From Lentzea albida (GTDB taxonomy: Bacteria; Actinomycetota; Actinomycetes; Mycobacteriales; Pseudonocardiaceae), in contig NZ_FOFV01000010.1 of NCBI RefSeq assembly GCF_900111005.1, positions 1 to 64,000 on the forward strand: 64,000 bases of DNA, read 5' to 3'. Below the pieces are notes generated by a model. That model made no database searches, was not told the origin of the DNA, and was given only the letters and a program-made list of their open reading frames with translations. The position numbers and the translations under genes are program-made. This document shows, piece after piece, positions 55,205 to 63,890 of this stretch. How positions within the stretch are numbered: position 1 is the first letter of the stretch; each line of letters starts with the position of its first letter.

Positions 55205-57919
55205 ATGACCAGACGCGTCCTGGGCGTGTTGGTCTCGATCCTCATCACAGCAACCTTCCTGACACCGACGGCGCACGCGGCGGAGTGGGTCCCCAAGACC
55301 CCTCCGCTCGCGACACCCTGGACCTCCCAGGTGTCGCCGACGAACGCGTTGCCCGAGTACCCGCGCCCGCAGCTCCAGCGCCCTGAATGGCAGAACCTCA
55401 ACGGCGTCTGGGAGTTCGCGGGCGCGGCGAACCTCAACAACCCGCCGATCGGCAGGCCGCTGGCCGAAGGCGTCCTCGTGCCGTACCCGATCGAGTCCGC
55501 TCTGTCGGGGATCAAGCGGCACGAGGACAACATGTTCTACCGCCGCACCTTCACCGTTCCGTCCACCTGGAACGGTCGCCAGGTCAAGCTGAACTTCGGC
55601 GCGGTGACCTGGGAGACGAGGGTCTGGGTCAACGGCAGGCAGGTCGGCACGCACACCGGCGGCTTCGACGCGTTCTCGTTCGACATCACCTCGGCGCTGG
55701 TCTCCGGCGCCAACGAGATCGTCGTCGGCGTCACCTCGACGGTCGACGGCAGCCGCTACCCGATCGGCAAGCAGCGCCGGAACCCGAGCGGCATCTTCTA
55801 CACCGCCGCGTCCGGCATCTGGCAGACGGTGTGGCTGGAACCCGTGCGGGCGGCCAACGTCACGCGACTCGACACCACGCCGAACCTCGGCGCCGGCGCG
55901 CTCGACCTGGTCGTGCAGGGCACCGCGGGCCAGTCGGTCACGGCCGAGGTGCTGAGCGGCGGACAGGTGGTCGGCCGGCAGACCGGCACCACCGGAAGGT
56001 CGTTGCGGGTGCCGGTGCCGAACGCCCGGCTGTGGTCGCCGGACGACCCGTTCCTCTACGACCTGCGCGTGACGCTCGGCAGCGGTGACTCCGTCACCGG
56101 CTACTTCGGCATGCGCTCGCTCGGCAAGGCGGTGGTCGGCGGCGTCATGCGGCCGTTGCTGAACGGGAAGTTCGTCTTCCAGAGCGGCACGCTGGACCAG
56201 GGCTACTGGCCGGACGGCATCTACACCGCGCCGACCGACGAGGCCCTGCGGTTCGACCTCGAACGCCAGAAGGCGCTGGGGTTCAACATGGTCCGCAAGC
56301 ACATCAAGGTCGAACCGGCGCGCTGGTTCTACCACGCGGACCGGCTCGGCCTGATGGTGTGGCAGGACATGCCGTCCGTCGACTCGATCGACGAGGCGCC
56401 GAACTCGCACGCGAACTACGAGTCGGAACTGCGCCGGATCGTCGACCAGCTCAAGGGCATCACGTCGATCGTGCAGTGGGTGCCGTTCAACGAGGGCTGG
56501 GGCGAGTACGACGCCGGCCGCATCGTGAACCTGATCCGCTCGATCGACAACACCCGCCTGATCAACCACAACTCGGGCTCCAACTGCTGCGTCTCGGACC
56601 CCGACCCCGGCAACGGGGACGTGATCGACGACCACCACTACCAGATCTCCGCGAACACCCGGCAGCCCGACGCCAACCGCGTCGCGATGCTCGGTGAGTT
56701 CGGTGGTCTGGGCCGCAGGGTCGTCGGGCACGAGTACCAGCCGGGCGCCGGATTCGCCTACGGAGCCCTGTACCCGGACGAGACGTCGTTGACCAAGCGC
56801 TACGAGGAGGTCGTCAAGCAGGTCCAGCGGCTGATCCACACCCGCGGCCTGTCCGCGATGGTCTACACCGAACCCTACGACGTCGAGAACGAGGTCAACG
56901 GCTTCTACACCTACGACCGGCAGGTGCTGAAGATGACGGAGTCGCGCGTGCGGGCCGTCAACCTCGGGGTGCTCGCGGTGGCCCGGGGCACGTCGGTCAG
57001 CCCGGACGACGTGGTGTCGTTGCGCGTCACCACGTCCGGCTACACCGACCGCTACCTGCGCCACCAGTCCTCGCTGGCCCGCACCGACGTGATCGGCACG
57101 GACCTGGCCAGGCTGGACGCGACGTTCAACCTGCGTCCCGGACTCGCCGACGCGGCCTGCCTGTCGTTCGAGTCGCGCAACTTCCCCGGCCAGTTCCTGA
57201 GGCACAGCAACGGACGCATCCGCATCGACCCGAACAACGGCACGATCGCGGGCGACGCCACGTTCTGCGCGCGGGAGGGCTCCGGCGGCACCGCGCTGGA
57301 GTCGTTCAACGTGCGGGGTTCGTTCATCCGCCACTACAACGAGGGCGTGTATCTCGCACGCTCCGGTGGCACGAACCCCTGGGACACCGCGAACTCCTTC
57401 GCGGCGGACACCACCTGGGCGGTCGGTACCGGCCTGTGGCGCAGCGGCGCGGACCTGCCGCTCGACCAGGCCCGGTCGTTCCGGGTGACCACGCCCGGCT
57501 TCACGGACCGCTACCTGCGGCACCGGGAGTCGTTGGCGCGCACGGACGTCGTGACGAGCACGAGTGACGCGCTGACGAAGGCCGACGCGACGTTCGTGGT
57601 GCGCCGCGGGCTCGCCGACCCGACCTGCTACTCGCTCGAGTCGCGCAACATCCCGGGACAGTTCCTGCGGCACGCGGACTTCCGCGTCCGGCTCGGCACC
57701 AACGACAACACCGAGCTGTTCCGCAGGGACGCGACCTTCTGCGCCCAGCAGGGCACCGGCGGCGTGCGGCTGGAGTCGATCAACGAGCTCGGGACCAGCG
57801 TGAGGCACTACTCCGAGGAGGTCTGGGTCGCTTCGAACGGCGGGGCCCACGCGTACGACAACCCCTCCTCGTACAACCAGGACGTGAGCTGGGCCGTGAG
57901 CTCGCCCTGGACCCCGTAG
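55205..57919 (+). CDS. secreted GH2 glycosidase with two AbfB (CBM42) domains
   Basis: 904 residues. Signal peptide ends AHAAEW. A GH2 sugar-binding sandwich (RRTFTVPSTW, FGAVTWETRVWVNG), immunoglobulin-like and barrel domains follow; acid/base Glu in WVPFNEGWG and nucleophile Glu in MLGEFGGLG. Two tandem AbfB domains occupy about residues 600-750 and 752-904, each with YTDRYLRHQ / FTDRYLRHR, SLARTDV, DATF and SRNxPGQFLRH blocks, which in arabinofuranosidases bind furanose side chains. An exo-furanosidase or a beta-glycosidase held on an arabinan-like surface is likely. ATG at 55205 with AGGAGAG upstream. Confidence 0.9.
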   Translation: MTRRVLGVLVSILITATFLTPTAHAAEWVPKTPPLATPWTSQVSPTNALPEYPRPQLQRPEWQNLNGVWEFAGAANLNNPPIGRPLAEGVLVPYPIESALSGIKRHEDNMFYRRTFTVPSTWNGRQVKLNFGAVTWETRVWVNGRQVGTHTGGFDAFSFDITSALVSGANEIVVGVTSTVDGSRYPIGKQRRNPSGIFYTAASGIWQTVWLEPVRAANVTRLDTTPNLGAGALDLVVQGTAGQSVTAEVLSGGQVVGRQTGTTGRSLRVPVPNARLWSPDDPFLYDLRVTLGSGDSVTGYFGMRSLGKAVVGGVMRPLLNGKFVFQSGTLDQGYWPDGIYTAPTDEALRFDLERQKALGFNMVRKHIKVEPARWFYHADRLGLMVWQDMPSVDSIDEAPNSHANYESELRRIVDQLKGITSIVQWVPFNEGWGEYDAGRIVNLIRSIDNTRLINHNSGSNCCVSDPDPGNGDVIDDHHYQISANTRQPDANRVAMLGEFGGLGRRVVGHEYQPGAGFAYGALYPDETSLTKRYEEVVKQVQRLIHTRGLSAMVYTEPYDVENEVNGFYTYDRQVLKMTESRVRAVNLGVLAVARGTSVSPDDVVSLRVTTSGYTDRYLRHQSSLARTDVIGTDLARLDATFNLRPGLADAACLSFESRNFPGQFLRHSNGRIRIDPNNGTIAGDATFCAREGSGGTALESFNVRGSFIRHYNEGVYLARSGGTNPWDTANSFAADTTWAVGTGLWRSGADLPLDQARSFRVTTPGFTDRYLRHRESLARTDVVTSTSDALTKADATFVVRRGLADPTCYSLESRNIPGQFLRHADFRVRLGTNDNTELFRRDATFCAQQGTGGVRLESINELGTSVRHYSEEVWVASNGGAHAYDNPSSYNQDVSWAVSSPWTP

Positions 57920-57927
57920 GAGAACGG

Positions 57928-57962
57928 CTGACGGCTGCCGGGGTGTCCCCGGCAGCCGTCAG
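57928..57962 (+). terminator. perfect 16-bp hairpin terminator
   Basis: CTGACGGCTGCCGGGG (57928-57943), loop TGT, CCCCGGCAGCCGTCAG (57947-57962), eight bases after the GH2 stop. Ends the furanoside operon. Confidence 0.92.
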
Positions 57963-57992
57963 GCGGACCGGCTGCCGCAGTGCTGGAGTCCT

Positions 57993-58019
57993 CCTCAGGG
58001 TGTTCCCTTAGTCCTGAGG
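57993..58019. other. second small hairpin before the DedA gene
   Basis: CCTCAGG (57993-57999) pairs with CCTGAGG (58013-58019) across 13 bases, 90 bases upstream of the DedA start. Either an extra terminator or a leader element. Confidence 0.35.
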
Positions 58020-58108
58020 TCTACCGACAGGTCAGACCACGGTTCGATGTGCGCGTACCGCCCGCTCTTGTGAACTGTCCCGGACGTTCATTCCTCCCGG
58101 GAGAGTTC

Positions 58109-58738
58109 ATGTCCTTCTTGACCGATGCCCTCGAAGGCCTGGCCGGTCTGCCGCAGCCCGCCGTGCTCGCCGTCACGGGTGCGCTGACGCTGGCGGAGTG
58201 CACACTCGGCATCGGCTTCCTGGCTCCGGGCGAAAGCGCCCTGCTGCTGGCCTCGACGACCGTGACGAGCGTGCCCAGGTTCCTGGTCATGTGGCTGGTG
58301 GTCACGGTGTGCGCGATCGCCGGCGACAGCATCGGCTACCACCTGTGCCGCCGCTACGGTGATCGGCTGCGCGACAGCCGAATCATCCGCAGGGTGGGGC
58401 AGCAGCACTGGGACAAGGCAGGTGACCTGCTGCGCCGTCGTGGCGCGTGGGCGGTGTTCGCCGCCCGGTTCATGCCGGTCGTGCGAACCTTGGTCCCGGC
58501 GTCCGCGGGGGCCTCGAAGCTGGAGTACCGGAGGTTCCTGCCGGCTTCGATCGCGGGCGCGACGTGCTGGTCGGCGTTGCACATCGGCATCGGCGCGACC
58601 GCCGGTGCGTCGGCGAAGTACATCGAGTCGGTATTCAACGGTGCCATGTGGATCGTGCTGGGTCTCGCGGTGGTGGTCGGTGTGATCGTCGTGCTGCGCC
58701 GCCGCAGGAGGACGCCCGAGTTGCAGGAGGTCGGCTGA
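58109..58738 (+). CDS. DedA/SNARE-associated family membrane protein
   Basis: 209 residues, about five hydrophobic stretches. FLAPGESALLLAS and the re-entrant loop ARFMPVVRTLVPASAGASKLEYRRF (near residue 118) are DedA signatures; the Arg and Pro residues of this loop are needed for undecaprenyl phosphate or lipid flipping in characterised members. ATG at 58109 after GGGAGAG; an upstream in-frame start gives no better site. Confidence 0.9.
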   Translation: MSFLTDALEGLAGLPQPAVLAVTGALTLAECTLGIGFLAPGESALLLASTTVTSVPRFLVMWLVVTVCAIAGDSIGYHLCRRYGDRLRDSRIIRRVGQQHWDKAGDLLRRRGAWAVFAARFMPVVRTLVPASAGASKLEYRRFLPASIAGATCWSALHIGIGATAGASAKYIESVFNGAMWIVLGLAVVVGVIVVLRRRRRTPELQEVG

Positions 58739-58829
58739 GGGGAAAGCGTTTTTCTGTCAGGCTTTCGTTGACACTCCGGGACTTCGCGCTGAACATGCGG
58801 TCACGTGTGTTCAGCGGAGGGGGAAGGCA

Positions 58830-59258
58830 GTGCCGCGTACGTTCTGGATCGGTTCGTGGGCGTGGATCGCGACCGGGGTCGGGCACCTGGCGATCATGGC
58901 CGTCATGGCGGTGGGGGAGGCCGACCCGGCCGGCGACCGCGCGGCCGCAGCGGCCGAGGAGGTCACGTTCACGCTGGGCGGAGTGCACCGCTCGTTGTAC
59001 GACGTCGACCTCGGGATCAACTTCGTGATGTCCGTGGCGCTGGTCTTCGGCGGGATGGCCTGTCTGCTCGTGGCGAAGGTGGGGCCGGTGCCGCGGGCGC
59101 TCGCGGGGCTCGGGTCCGGCACGTCACTGGTGCTGCTCGTGGTGGCGCTGGTCTTGTTGCCCTCACCGCCGATCGTGCTGTTCGCCGTGGCTGCGCTCGC
59201 CTTCGGGCACTCGTTCGCCGTTGCCGGGCGACGAGGGGCTGTGGGAACCGCTGCTTGA
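58830..59258 (+). CDS. small four-helix membrane protein of unknown function
   Basis: 142 residues with hydrophobic helices at about 6-28, 62-82, 88-110 and 113-130. The pattern FWIGSWAWIATGVGHLAIMAVM and DLGINFVMSVALVFGGMACL resembles small LIC_13387-like membrane proteins, but I do not rely on that. GTG at 58830. Alone. Confidence 0.7.
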   Translation: MPRTFWIGSWAWIATGVGHLAIMAVMAVGEADPAGDRAAAAAEEVTFTLGGVHRSLYDVDLGINFVMSVALVFGGMACLLVAKVGPVPRALAGLGSGTSLVLLVVALVLLPSPPIVLFAVAALAFGHSFAVAGRRGAVGTAA

Positions 59259-59306
59259 GGTGCGGGACGCGCGGAACAGTCGAGAAGCGGGTTCGCGGCC
59301 GCCGCC

Positions 59307-60338
59307 TCAGGTGAACAGGATCCGCCTGGCCGCGGCCCTGCCGGGCGACGTGCGCAGCAACGCGAACGCCGCCTCGGCGAGGCCTGGCCCGCGGACGAGC
59401 GACAGCCCGCGCCGCAGCTGGGACCGCAACAGGTACCGGCGCCGCATCGCCGCCCCGTCGTAGTGCTCCAGCACGTACCTGTTGCCGCTGCGCAGGTAGT
59501 CGAACGTGACCGAGGCCGCGAGCTCGGACATCCGCATGCACGGGTCGAGCCCGCCCGCCGTGAGCGGCGAGACCGCCCCTGCCGCGTCCCCGACCAGCAG
59601 CCCTTCCGGCGACACGATCCGGCGCAGCAGCCCGCCCACGGGGATCGGGCCGCCCCGCCTCCTGACCGGTCCGGCGGGCTCCGGGGTGGGGAAGCTGTCG
59701 CGGAACCGTTGCAGCAGCTGGGGGAGCGGTGCGCTGAAGCGGTCGGGGCGGCCGGCAAGGCCGACGTGCGCGTGCTCGCCGTCGTCGACGACCCAGGCGA
59801 TGTAGCCGGGGGCGAGGCGCGGGTCGACGACGCAGTGGAACGTGGGCGTCGAACCCGTTCTGACCGGGTAGACCTCCTCGATGCCGGTGATCAGCCTCCG
59901 GTTGACGTCGAGGCCGAGGTTCTTCGCGACCGTCGACCTGGCGCCGTCCGCGCCGATGGTGAACCGGGCCTGGGTGGACCTCGCCGGATAGCTGGAGTCG
60001 AGGTTGACCCGCGCCCCCGCCCGTTCGGCGTCCCTGACTGCTGCGGCGTAGATGTTCTCCATGTCGCCGACCCGGAACTCGTCGCGCTCGCTGACGAGTT
60101 CCACGGGCTCGCGCAGCGACGGCGGGTAGAGCAGCACGCGCCGGACCGCGGGGCCGAGGTGCGGCAGGTCGTAGTCGTCGAGCGTGCGGCGGACGAAGAT
60201 GCCGGTCGTGCGGATGCCCGTGCCGACGCTCGTCCTGCGCTCGCACACGGCCACGTCGAGACCTGCCTGCGCGAGCAGGCGCGCGGTGGTGAGGCCGGCC
60301 AGCCCGGCGCCGACAACGAGCACGTCCACGGTGTCCAT
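59307..60338 (-). CDS. FAD-dependent oxidoreductase, geranylgeranyl-reductase-like
   Basis: 343 residues. VDVLVVGAGLAGLTTARLLAQAG is the dinucleotide fold, [17 protein letters not shown] the DG motif, and GLLVGDAAGAVSPLTAGGLDPCMRMS the GD motif, with the PxxxGG turn of the geranylgeranyl reductase/digeranyl reductase family. It may reduce polyprenyl or hydroxylate an aromatic. ATG at 60338. Divergent from the gene at 60460 (120 bases). Confidence 0.85.
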   Translation of the reverse strand: MDTVDVLVVGAGLAGLTTARLLAQAGLDVAVCERRTSVGTGIRTTGIFVRRTLDDYDLPHLGPAVRRVLLYPPSLREPVELVSERDEFRVGDMENIYAAAVRDAERAGARVNLDSSYPARSTQARFTIGADGARSTVAKNLGLDVNRRLITGIEEVYPVRTGSTPTFHCVVDPRLAPGYIAWVVDDGEHAHVGLAGRPDRFSAPLPQLLQRFRDSFPTPEPAGPVRRRGGPIPVGGLLRRIVSPEGLLVGDAAGAVSPLTAGGLDPCMRMSELAASVTFDYLRSGNRYVLEHYDGAAMRRRYLLRSQLRRGLSLVRGPGLAEAAFALLRTSPGRAAARRILFT

Positions 60339-60459
60339 CCGCCGACGCTAGAACGGCCCACCGCGCTGTTTCCCCTTCTCGCGAACACCTTCACCGGATC
60401 TGCACGACATCTCCACAAGGGTGTTCCCAGACGGGCGCCCGGAGGCCAGAATTACCCGT

Positions 60460-60825
60460 GTGGGGGATGTACACGGACGAACTGTCGAGAGCAGGGCCGG
60501 TGTCACCGCCTTCCTGGCGGGCGTGTGGCTGATCGCCGCACCGCCGGTCCTGCACTTCGGCGCGTCACTGCACGCTTTCCGGCCCTACTGGGTGTCCATG
60601 GGACTGGCCGTCGTGATCATGCTGCTCGGCATGGTGCGGGCGATGGCGCCGCTCGACGTGCCGTTCATCCGGCACGTGACGATCGGGCTGGCGCTGTCGC
60701 TGATCGTGGTGGCGCTGCTGCGAACGGAGGGCGGCACCGCCGTCGTCTGGCTCAACCAGTTGGTCGTGGGCGCCCTGATCGCGTTGTCGGCCGGGCTGGC
60801 GCTCCTGATCAGCATGCGGCGATGA
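60460..60825 (+). CDS. small SPW-like membrane protein
   Basis: 121 residues from GTG 60460 (a GTG at 60421 is in frame and would add 13). About four helices; VWLIAAPPVLHFGASLHAFRPYWVSM carries a weak SPW-repeat pattern. The stop overlaps the next start by 4 bp (ATGA), so the two are coupled. Function unknown. Confidence 0.6.
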   Translation: MGDVHGRTVESRAGVTAFLAGVWLIAAPPVLHFGASLHAFRPYWVSMGLAVVIMLLGMVRAMAPLDVPFIRHVTIGLALSLIVVALLRTEGGTAVVWLNQLVVGALIALSAGLALLISMRR

Positions 60826-61256
60826 GGACCTGGTCCGACCTCTGCCTGGTCTGCGAGGGCCAGCAGGAGTTCGTGGTGAACGTGCACGAGGCCGGGCCGT
60901 ACGAGCGCAGCCACGACTACACGCGCGTGCTGTACTGCGCCGCGTGCGCGGTCGGTGAGCTGCGCTCGTTCAGCTACGACGGCTTCGTGGTGTTCGGCGA
61001 GGAGGACGAGGTCGTGGTCTGGTCCTCGGTCCTGCCCGCCGCCGACGTCGACCGGCTGCGCGCGGCCTTCACCTGCCCGACCCCGCTCGCGGGCGGGTGC
61101 GGGTGCCCGCAGCACGTCCGGGCCTACGACACGAGTGTGCGCGTGGACAAGACGCGGCTGCCGGAGCACGGGCCCGACCGGCACAGCCCGGCCGGGCGCA
61201 CCACCGTCAGCGTTGCTGTGGTGGAAGGCGTCGCGGAGTTCCGCTCGGTGGACTGA
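60822..61256 (+). CDS. Cys-rich unknown protein, coupled to the membrane gene
   Basis: 144 residues, soluble. CLVC (residues 8-11), YCAAC and CPTPLAGGCGC supply seven Cys, consistent with one or two zinc sites. ATG at 60822 overlaps the stop of the small membrane gene. No family recognised. Confidence 0.7.
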   Translation: MRTWSDLCLVCEGQQEFVVNVHEAGPYERSHDYTRVLYCAACAVGELRSFSYDGFVVFGEEDEVVVWSSVLPAADVDRLRAAFTCPTPLAGGCGCPQHVRAYDTSVRVDKTRLPEHGPDRHSPAGRTTVSVAVVEGVAEFRSVD

Positions 61257-61270
61257 GGCGTGCTGTGGTC

Positions 61271-61687
61271 CTAGCAGCGCTCGCTGGTCTTGGCGAACAG
61301 GAAGTAGCTGCTGCCGTCCACCTCGCCGTGCGCACGCGTGCACTGGTCGAGGGTGTCCGCGCCGCCGGACCACAGCTCCCGCTGCCCGCGCGCACCCGTC
61401 TTGTACCCGTGCGTCAGGTTCGGCGGGGTCTGGACGTACGTGCGCAGCGTGAAGTCCCTGCCGTGGCTGGAGATCCACTGATCCCACACGTAAACGTAGG
61501 AGTAGTTCTTCCCGCATCCCTTGAACTGCTTCACCGACGCGACGGTCGTGCTGCCGTTCTTCACGTACGCTGTCGCCCCGATCTGCGTGACGCTGCCGCA
61601 GGACGGGTTGGACTCGGCCTGGGCGGTGCCGGCCGTCGTGCTCAGGGCGGCCGCCACGACGGCACCCGCGGCCAGGAACTTGCGCAT
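61271..61687 (-). CDS. secreted small protein with four Cys
   Basis: 138 residues. Signal peptide ends TAGTAQAES. Mature part of about 112 residues has Cys in PSCGS, GCGKN, DQCTR and the C-terminal SERC, so two disulfides are likely; Tyr/Trp-rich (YSYVYVWDQW). ATG at 61687 with GAGGAGG upstream. Convergent with the gene at 60822. Function unknown. Confidence 0.75.
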   Translation of the reverse strand: MRKFLAAGAVVAAALSTTAGTAQAESNPSCGSVTQIGATAYVKNGSTTVASVKQFKGCGKNYSYVYVWDQWISSHGRDFTLRTYVQTPPNLTHGYKTGARGQRELWSGGADTLDQCTRAHGEVDGSSYFLFAKTSERC

Positions 61688-61764
61688 GTGATGCTCCTCC
61701 TCGTTTGCCGCGAGCCTGCGCCACGCCGGTTGGCCGCCGGTAAATCGCATCGTCACTCAACTTG

Positions 61765-61785
61765 ATAGTCACTAACAATGACTAT
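61765..61785. promoter_or_regulatory. 7-7-7 inverted repeat, MarR-operator-like
   Basis: ATAGTCA-CTAACAA-TGACTAT upstream of the NmrA-like gene, in a locally AT-rich promoter. The dyad has the usual MarR-type length, and a MarR gene follows the NmrA-like gene tail-to-tail. Confidence 0.5.
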
Positions 61786-61797
61786 AAGGTCGGGGGC

Positions 61798-62736
61798 ATG
61801 AGCGAGAAGAAGATCATTGCCGTGGTGGGGGCGACCGGTGCGCAGGGCGGGTCGGTCGCCAGGGCGCTGCTGGCCGACGGTGAGTTCGCCGTGCGCGCGC
61901 TCGCCCGCGACCCCGAGTCGGGAGCCGCGAGGGAGCTCGCCGAACTGGGTGCCGAGGTCGTCGCGGCCGACCTGTACGACGTGGACAGCCTGCGGAAGGC
62001 GTTCTCCGGTGCCTATGGCGCCTACCTGGTCACGCCGTACTTCACCCACATGTCCCCGGCCAAGGAGGTCGAGGAGGTCCGCAACCTCGTCGCGGCGGCG
62101 GAAGGCCTGCGGCACGTCGTGTGGTCGACGCTGGAGGACACCCGCGAGGCGGTCCCGCTCGACTACGAGCCGATGCCGACGCTCGAGGGCAAGTACAAGG
62201 TGCCGCACTTCGACGTGAAGGGCGGCGAGGCGGACCCGTTGTTCGCGCAGGCGGGCCTGCCGACGACGTACGTGCGGAACTCGTTCTACTGGAACAACCT
62301 GCTGAACGGCTCCGCGCCGCACCGGCGTGCGGACGGCACGCTCGCCCTGTCGTTGCCCATGGGGGAGAGCAGGATCTCCGGGATCGCCGCCGAGGACATC
62401 GGCAAGGCGGTCGTGAGCATCCTCAAGCACCCGGCCGAGACCATCGGGCAGACGATCGGCCTCGGCACCGAGCACCTCACCGGCGAGGAGGTCGCGAAGG
62501 TGTTCAGCGACGTGCTCGGGGAGCCTGTCGCGTACGAACCCATGTCCCACAACGACTTCCGCGCGCTCGGCTTCCCGGCCGCGGAGGACCTGGGCAACAT
62601 GTTCCAGTACTACACGGAGTTCGCGGGACACATCCTGCCGCGCCGCGACACCGTGCGGACCCGCGAGCTGGTGCCGGGGTGGCTGACGCTCGGTGAGTTC
62701 CTCACCGCCCACCGCGAGGAGATCGTGATCGGCTAG
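61798..62736 (+). CDS. NmrA-like NAD(P)-binding protein
   Basis: 312 residues. The N-terminal IIAVVGATGAQGGSVARALL is the GxxGxxG NAD(P) motif of atypical short-chain dehydrogenases. The rest matches NmrA/HSCARG redox-sensing relatives: YLVTPYFTHM, VRNLVAAAEGLRHVVWSTLED, FYWNNLL. They may sense the NADP redox state. ATG at 61798; upstream GTG at 61762 falls inside the operator. Convergent with marR, overlap 4 bp. Confidence 0.88.
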   Translation: MSEKKIIAVVGATGAQGGSVARALLADGEFAVRALARDPESGAARELAELGAEVVAADLYDVDSLRKAFSGAYGAYLVTPYFTHMSPAKEVEEVRNLVAAAEGLRHVVWSTLEDTREAVPLDYEPMPTLEGKYKVPHFDVKGGEADPLFAQAGLPTTYVRNSFYWNNLLNGSAPHRRADGTLALSLPMGESRISGIAAEDIGKAVVSILKHPAETIGQTIGLGTEHLTGEEVAKVFSDVLGEPVAYEPMSHNDFRALGFPAAEDLGNMFQYYTEFAGHILPRRDTVRTRELVPGWLTLGEFLTAHREEIVIG

Positions 62737-63146
62737 TAGGAGCGCGTGACCTCCGCGAAGACCGCCTTGAACTCCGCGAACCGCTCGGCGCCGACGAGCC
62801 CGGCGAGGCGGTTCTCGATATCGGCGACGATCCGCCGGGCCTGCGCCATCTGGTCGCGGCCCCGGTCGGTGGGCACGACCAGCTTCGCCCGCCGGTCCGC
62901 CGGATCGGGCTTGCGGACCACGTAGCCGAGGCTTTCGAGCTCGTCGACCAGCGTGCCGACGACCTGCTTGTGCTGGCCGGACCGTTCGGACAGCTCGCTC
63001 GCGCGCGTGCCCGTGGTGGCGATGTACGCCATGACGGCGCCGTGGCGCGGGCGCAGGTTCTCGTGGCCCGCCTCGGCCAGGCGGGTGAAGAGCTCCTTCT
63101 GGAACCCCGAGAGCAGGTGTGCGGAGAGGACGCCGACGTCGGGCAT
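62733..63146 (-). CDS. MarR-family transcriptional regulator
   Basis: 137 residues. Winged helix around TRASELSERSGQHKQVVGTLVDELESLGYVVRKPDPADRRAKL; Arg-rich DPADRRAK is the wing. Likely represses the convergent NmrA-like gene through the 7-7-7 repeat at 61765. ATG at 63146. 10 bases from the DUF4328 gene upstream, same direction. Confidence 0.88.
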   Translation of the reverse strand: MPDVGVLSAHLLSGFQKELFTRLAEAGHENLRPRHGAVMAYIATTGTRASELSERSGQHKQVVGTLVDELESLGYVVRKPDPADRRAKLVVPTDRGRDQMAQARRIVADIENRLAGLVGAERFAEFKAVFAEVTRSY

Positions 63147-63156
63147 GGGAACGATG

Positions 63157-63837
63157 TTAACCCGGCCACGGGTCGGTCCGAAGAGGACGGACGACTCGAC
63201 CTGGGCGCTGGAAGGCGGAGATCTGCCTCACGACCTGGACGGCGAAGACCGCGGCGACGATGCCGACGACCGCGCACAGCGTCGTGACGACGGCCGCGAT
63301 CAGGTAGGAGCCGAGCGCGGGGTCCCCGTCCTGGTAGGAGGGCAGGTGGGCGAAGTCCAGCACCCACATGAGGACGAAGGCCGCCCACCACCTCGCGGTC
63401 GTCGCGGGGAGCGGCCGTTCCGCCATGGGCAGGCCCCGCAGCCGCGGGTCGCAGGCGCGCCAGACGTCGTCCACGACGACCTTGGGGAACCAGAGGTTCA
63501 CGACCGGTACGAACCAGCTGAGCCACACCCAGTCGCGGCCGCGGCGGTGCACGGCGGCGGGATCTCCGCGCTCGGCGTTGATGCGGGCGTTGTGCAGCCA
63601 CATGACGAACACGGTGATCGCCGCGAACGTGATCACCGCGGGCGGCCAGTTGGTGAGCACCCTGACCCGGTAGTGCAGGGCCAGTTCGGCTGTCGTGGCG
63701 TTCTGGGCGCGGTAGTCGCGGATCGTCGCGTAGGTGAGCCAGTCCGCCGCGGCCTCGGCCACGTTGCCGAGCGCCACGAGCCCGATGAGGACGGACGCCG
63801 CGAAACCCAGGCCGCGCACGGACTTGAAGTGCTCCAC
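63157..63837 (-). CDS. DUF4328-family membrane protein
   Basis: 226 residues, about six hydrophobic segments. WLHNARINAERG and WLSWFVPVVNLWFPKVVVDDVWRACDPR are typical DUF4328 blocks found in actinomycete membrane proteins of unknown role. ATG at 63837. Upstream of and cotranscribed with the marR gene. Confidence 0.8.
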   Translation of the reverse strand: MEHFKSVRGLGFAASVLIGLVALGNVAEAAADWLTYATIRDYRAQNATTAELALHYRVRVLTNWPPAVITFAAITVFVMWLHNARINAERGDPAAVHRRGRDWVWLSWFVPVVNLWFPKVVVDDVWRACDPRLRGLPMAERPLPATTARWWAAFVLMWVLDFAHLPSYQDGDPALGSYLIAAVVTTLCAVVGIVAAVFAVQVVRQISAFQRPGRVVRPLRTDPWPG

Positions 63838-63890
63838 GTTCTTCCCCCGGTTCCTGGGCCGTACCAGGATAACCGGGCGGGTGGCGGCGC

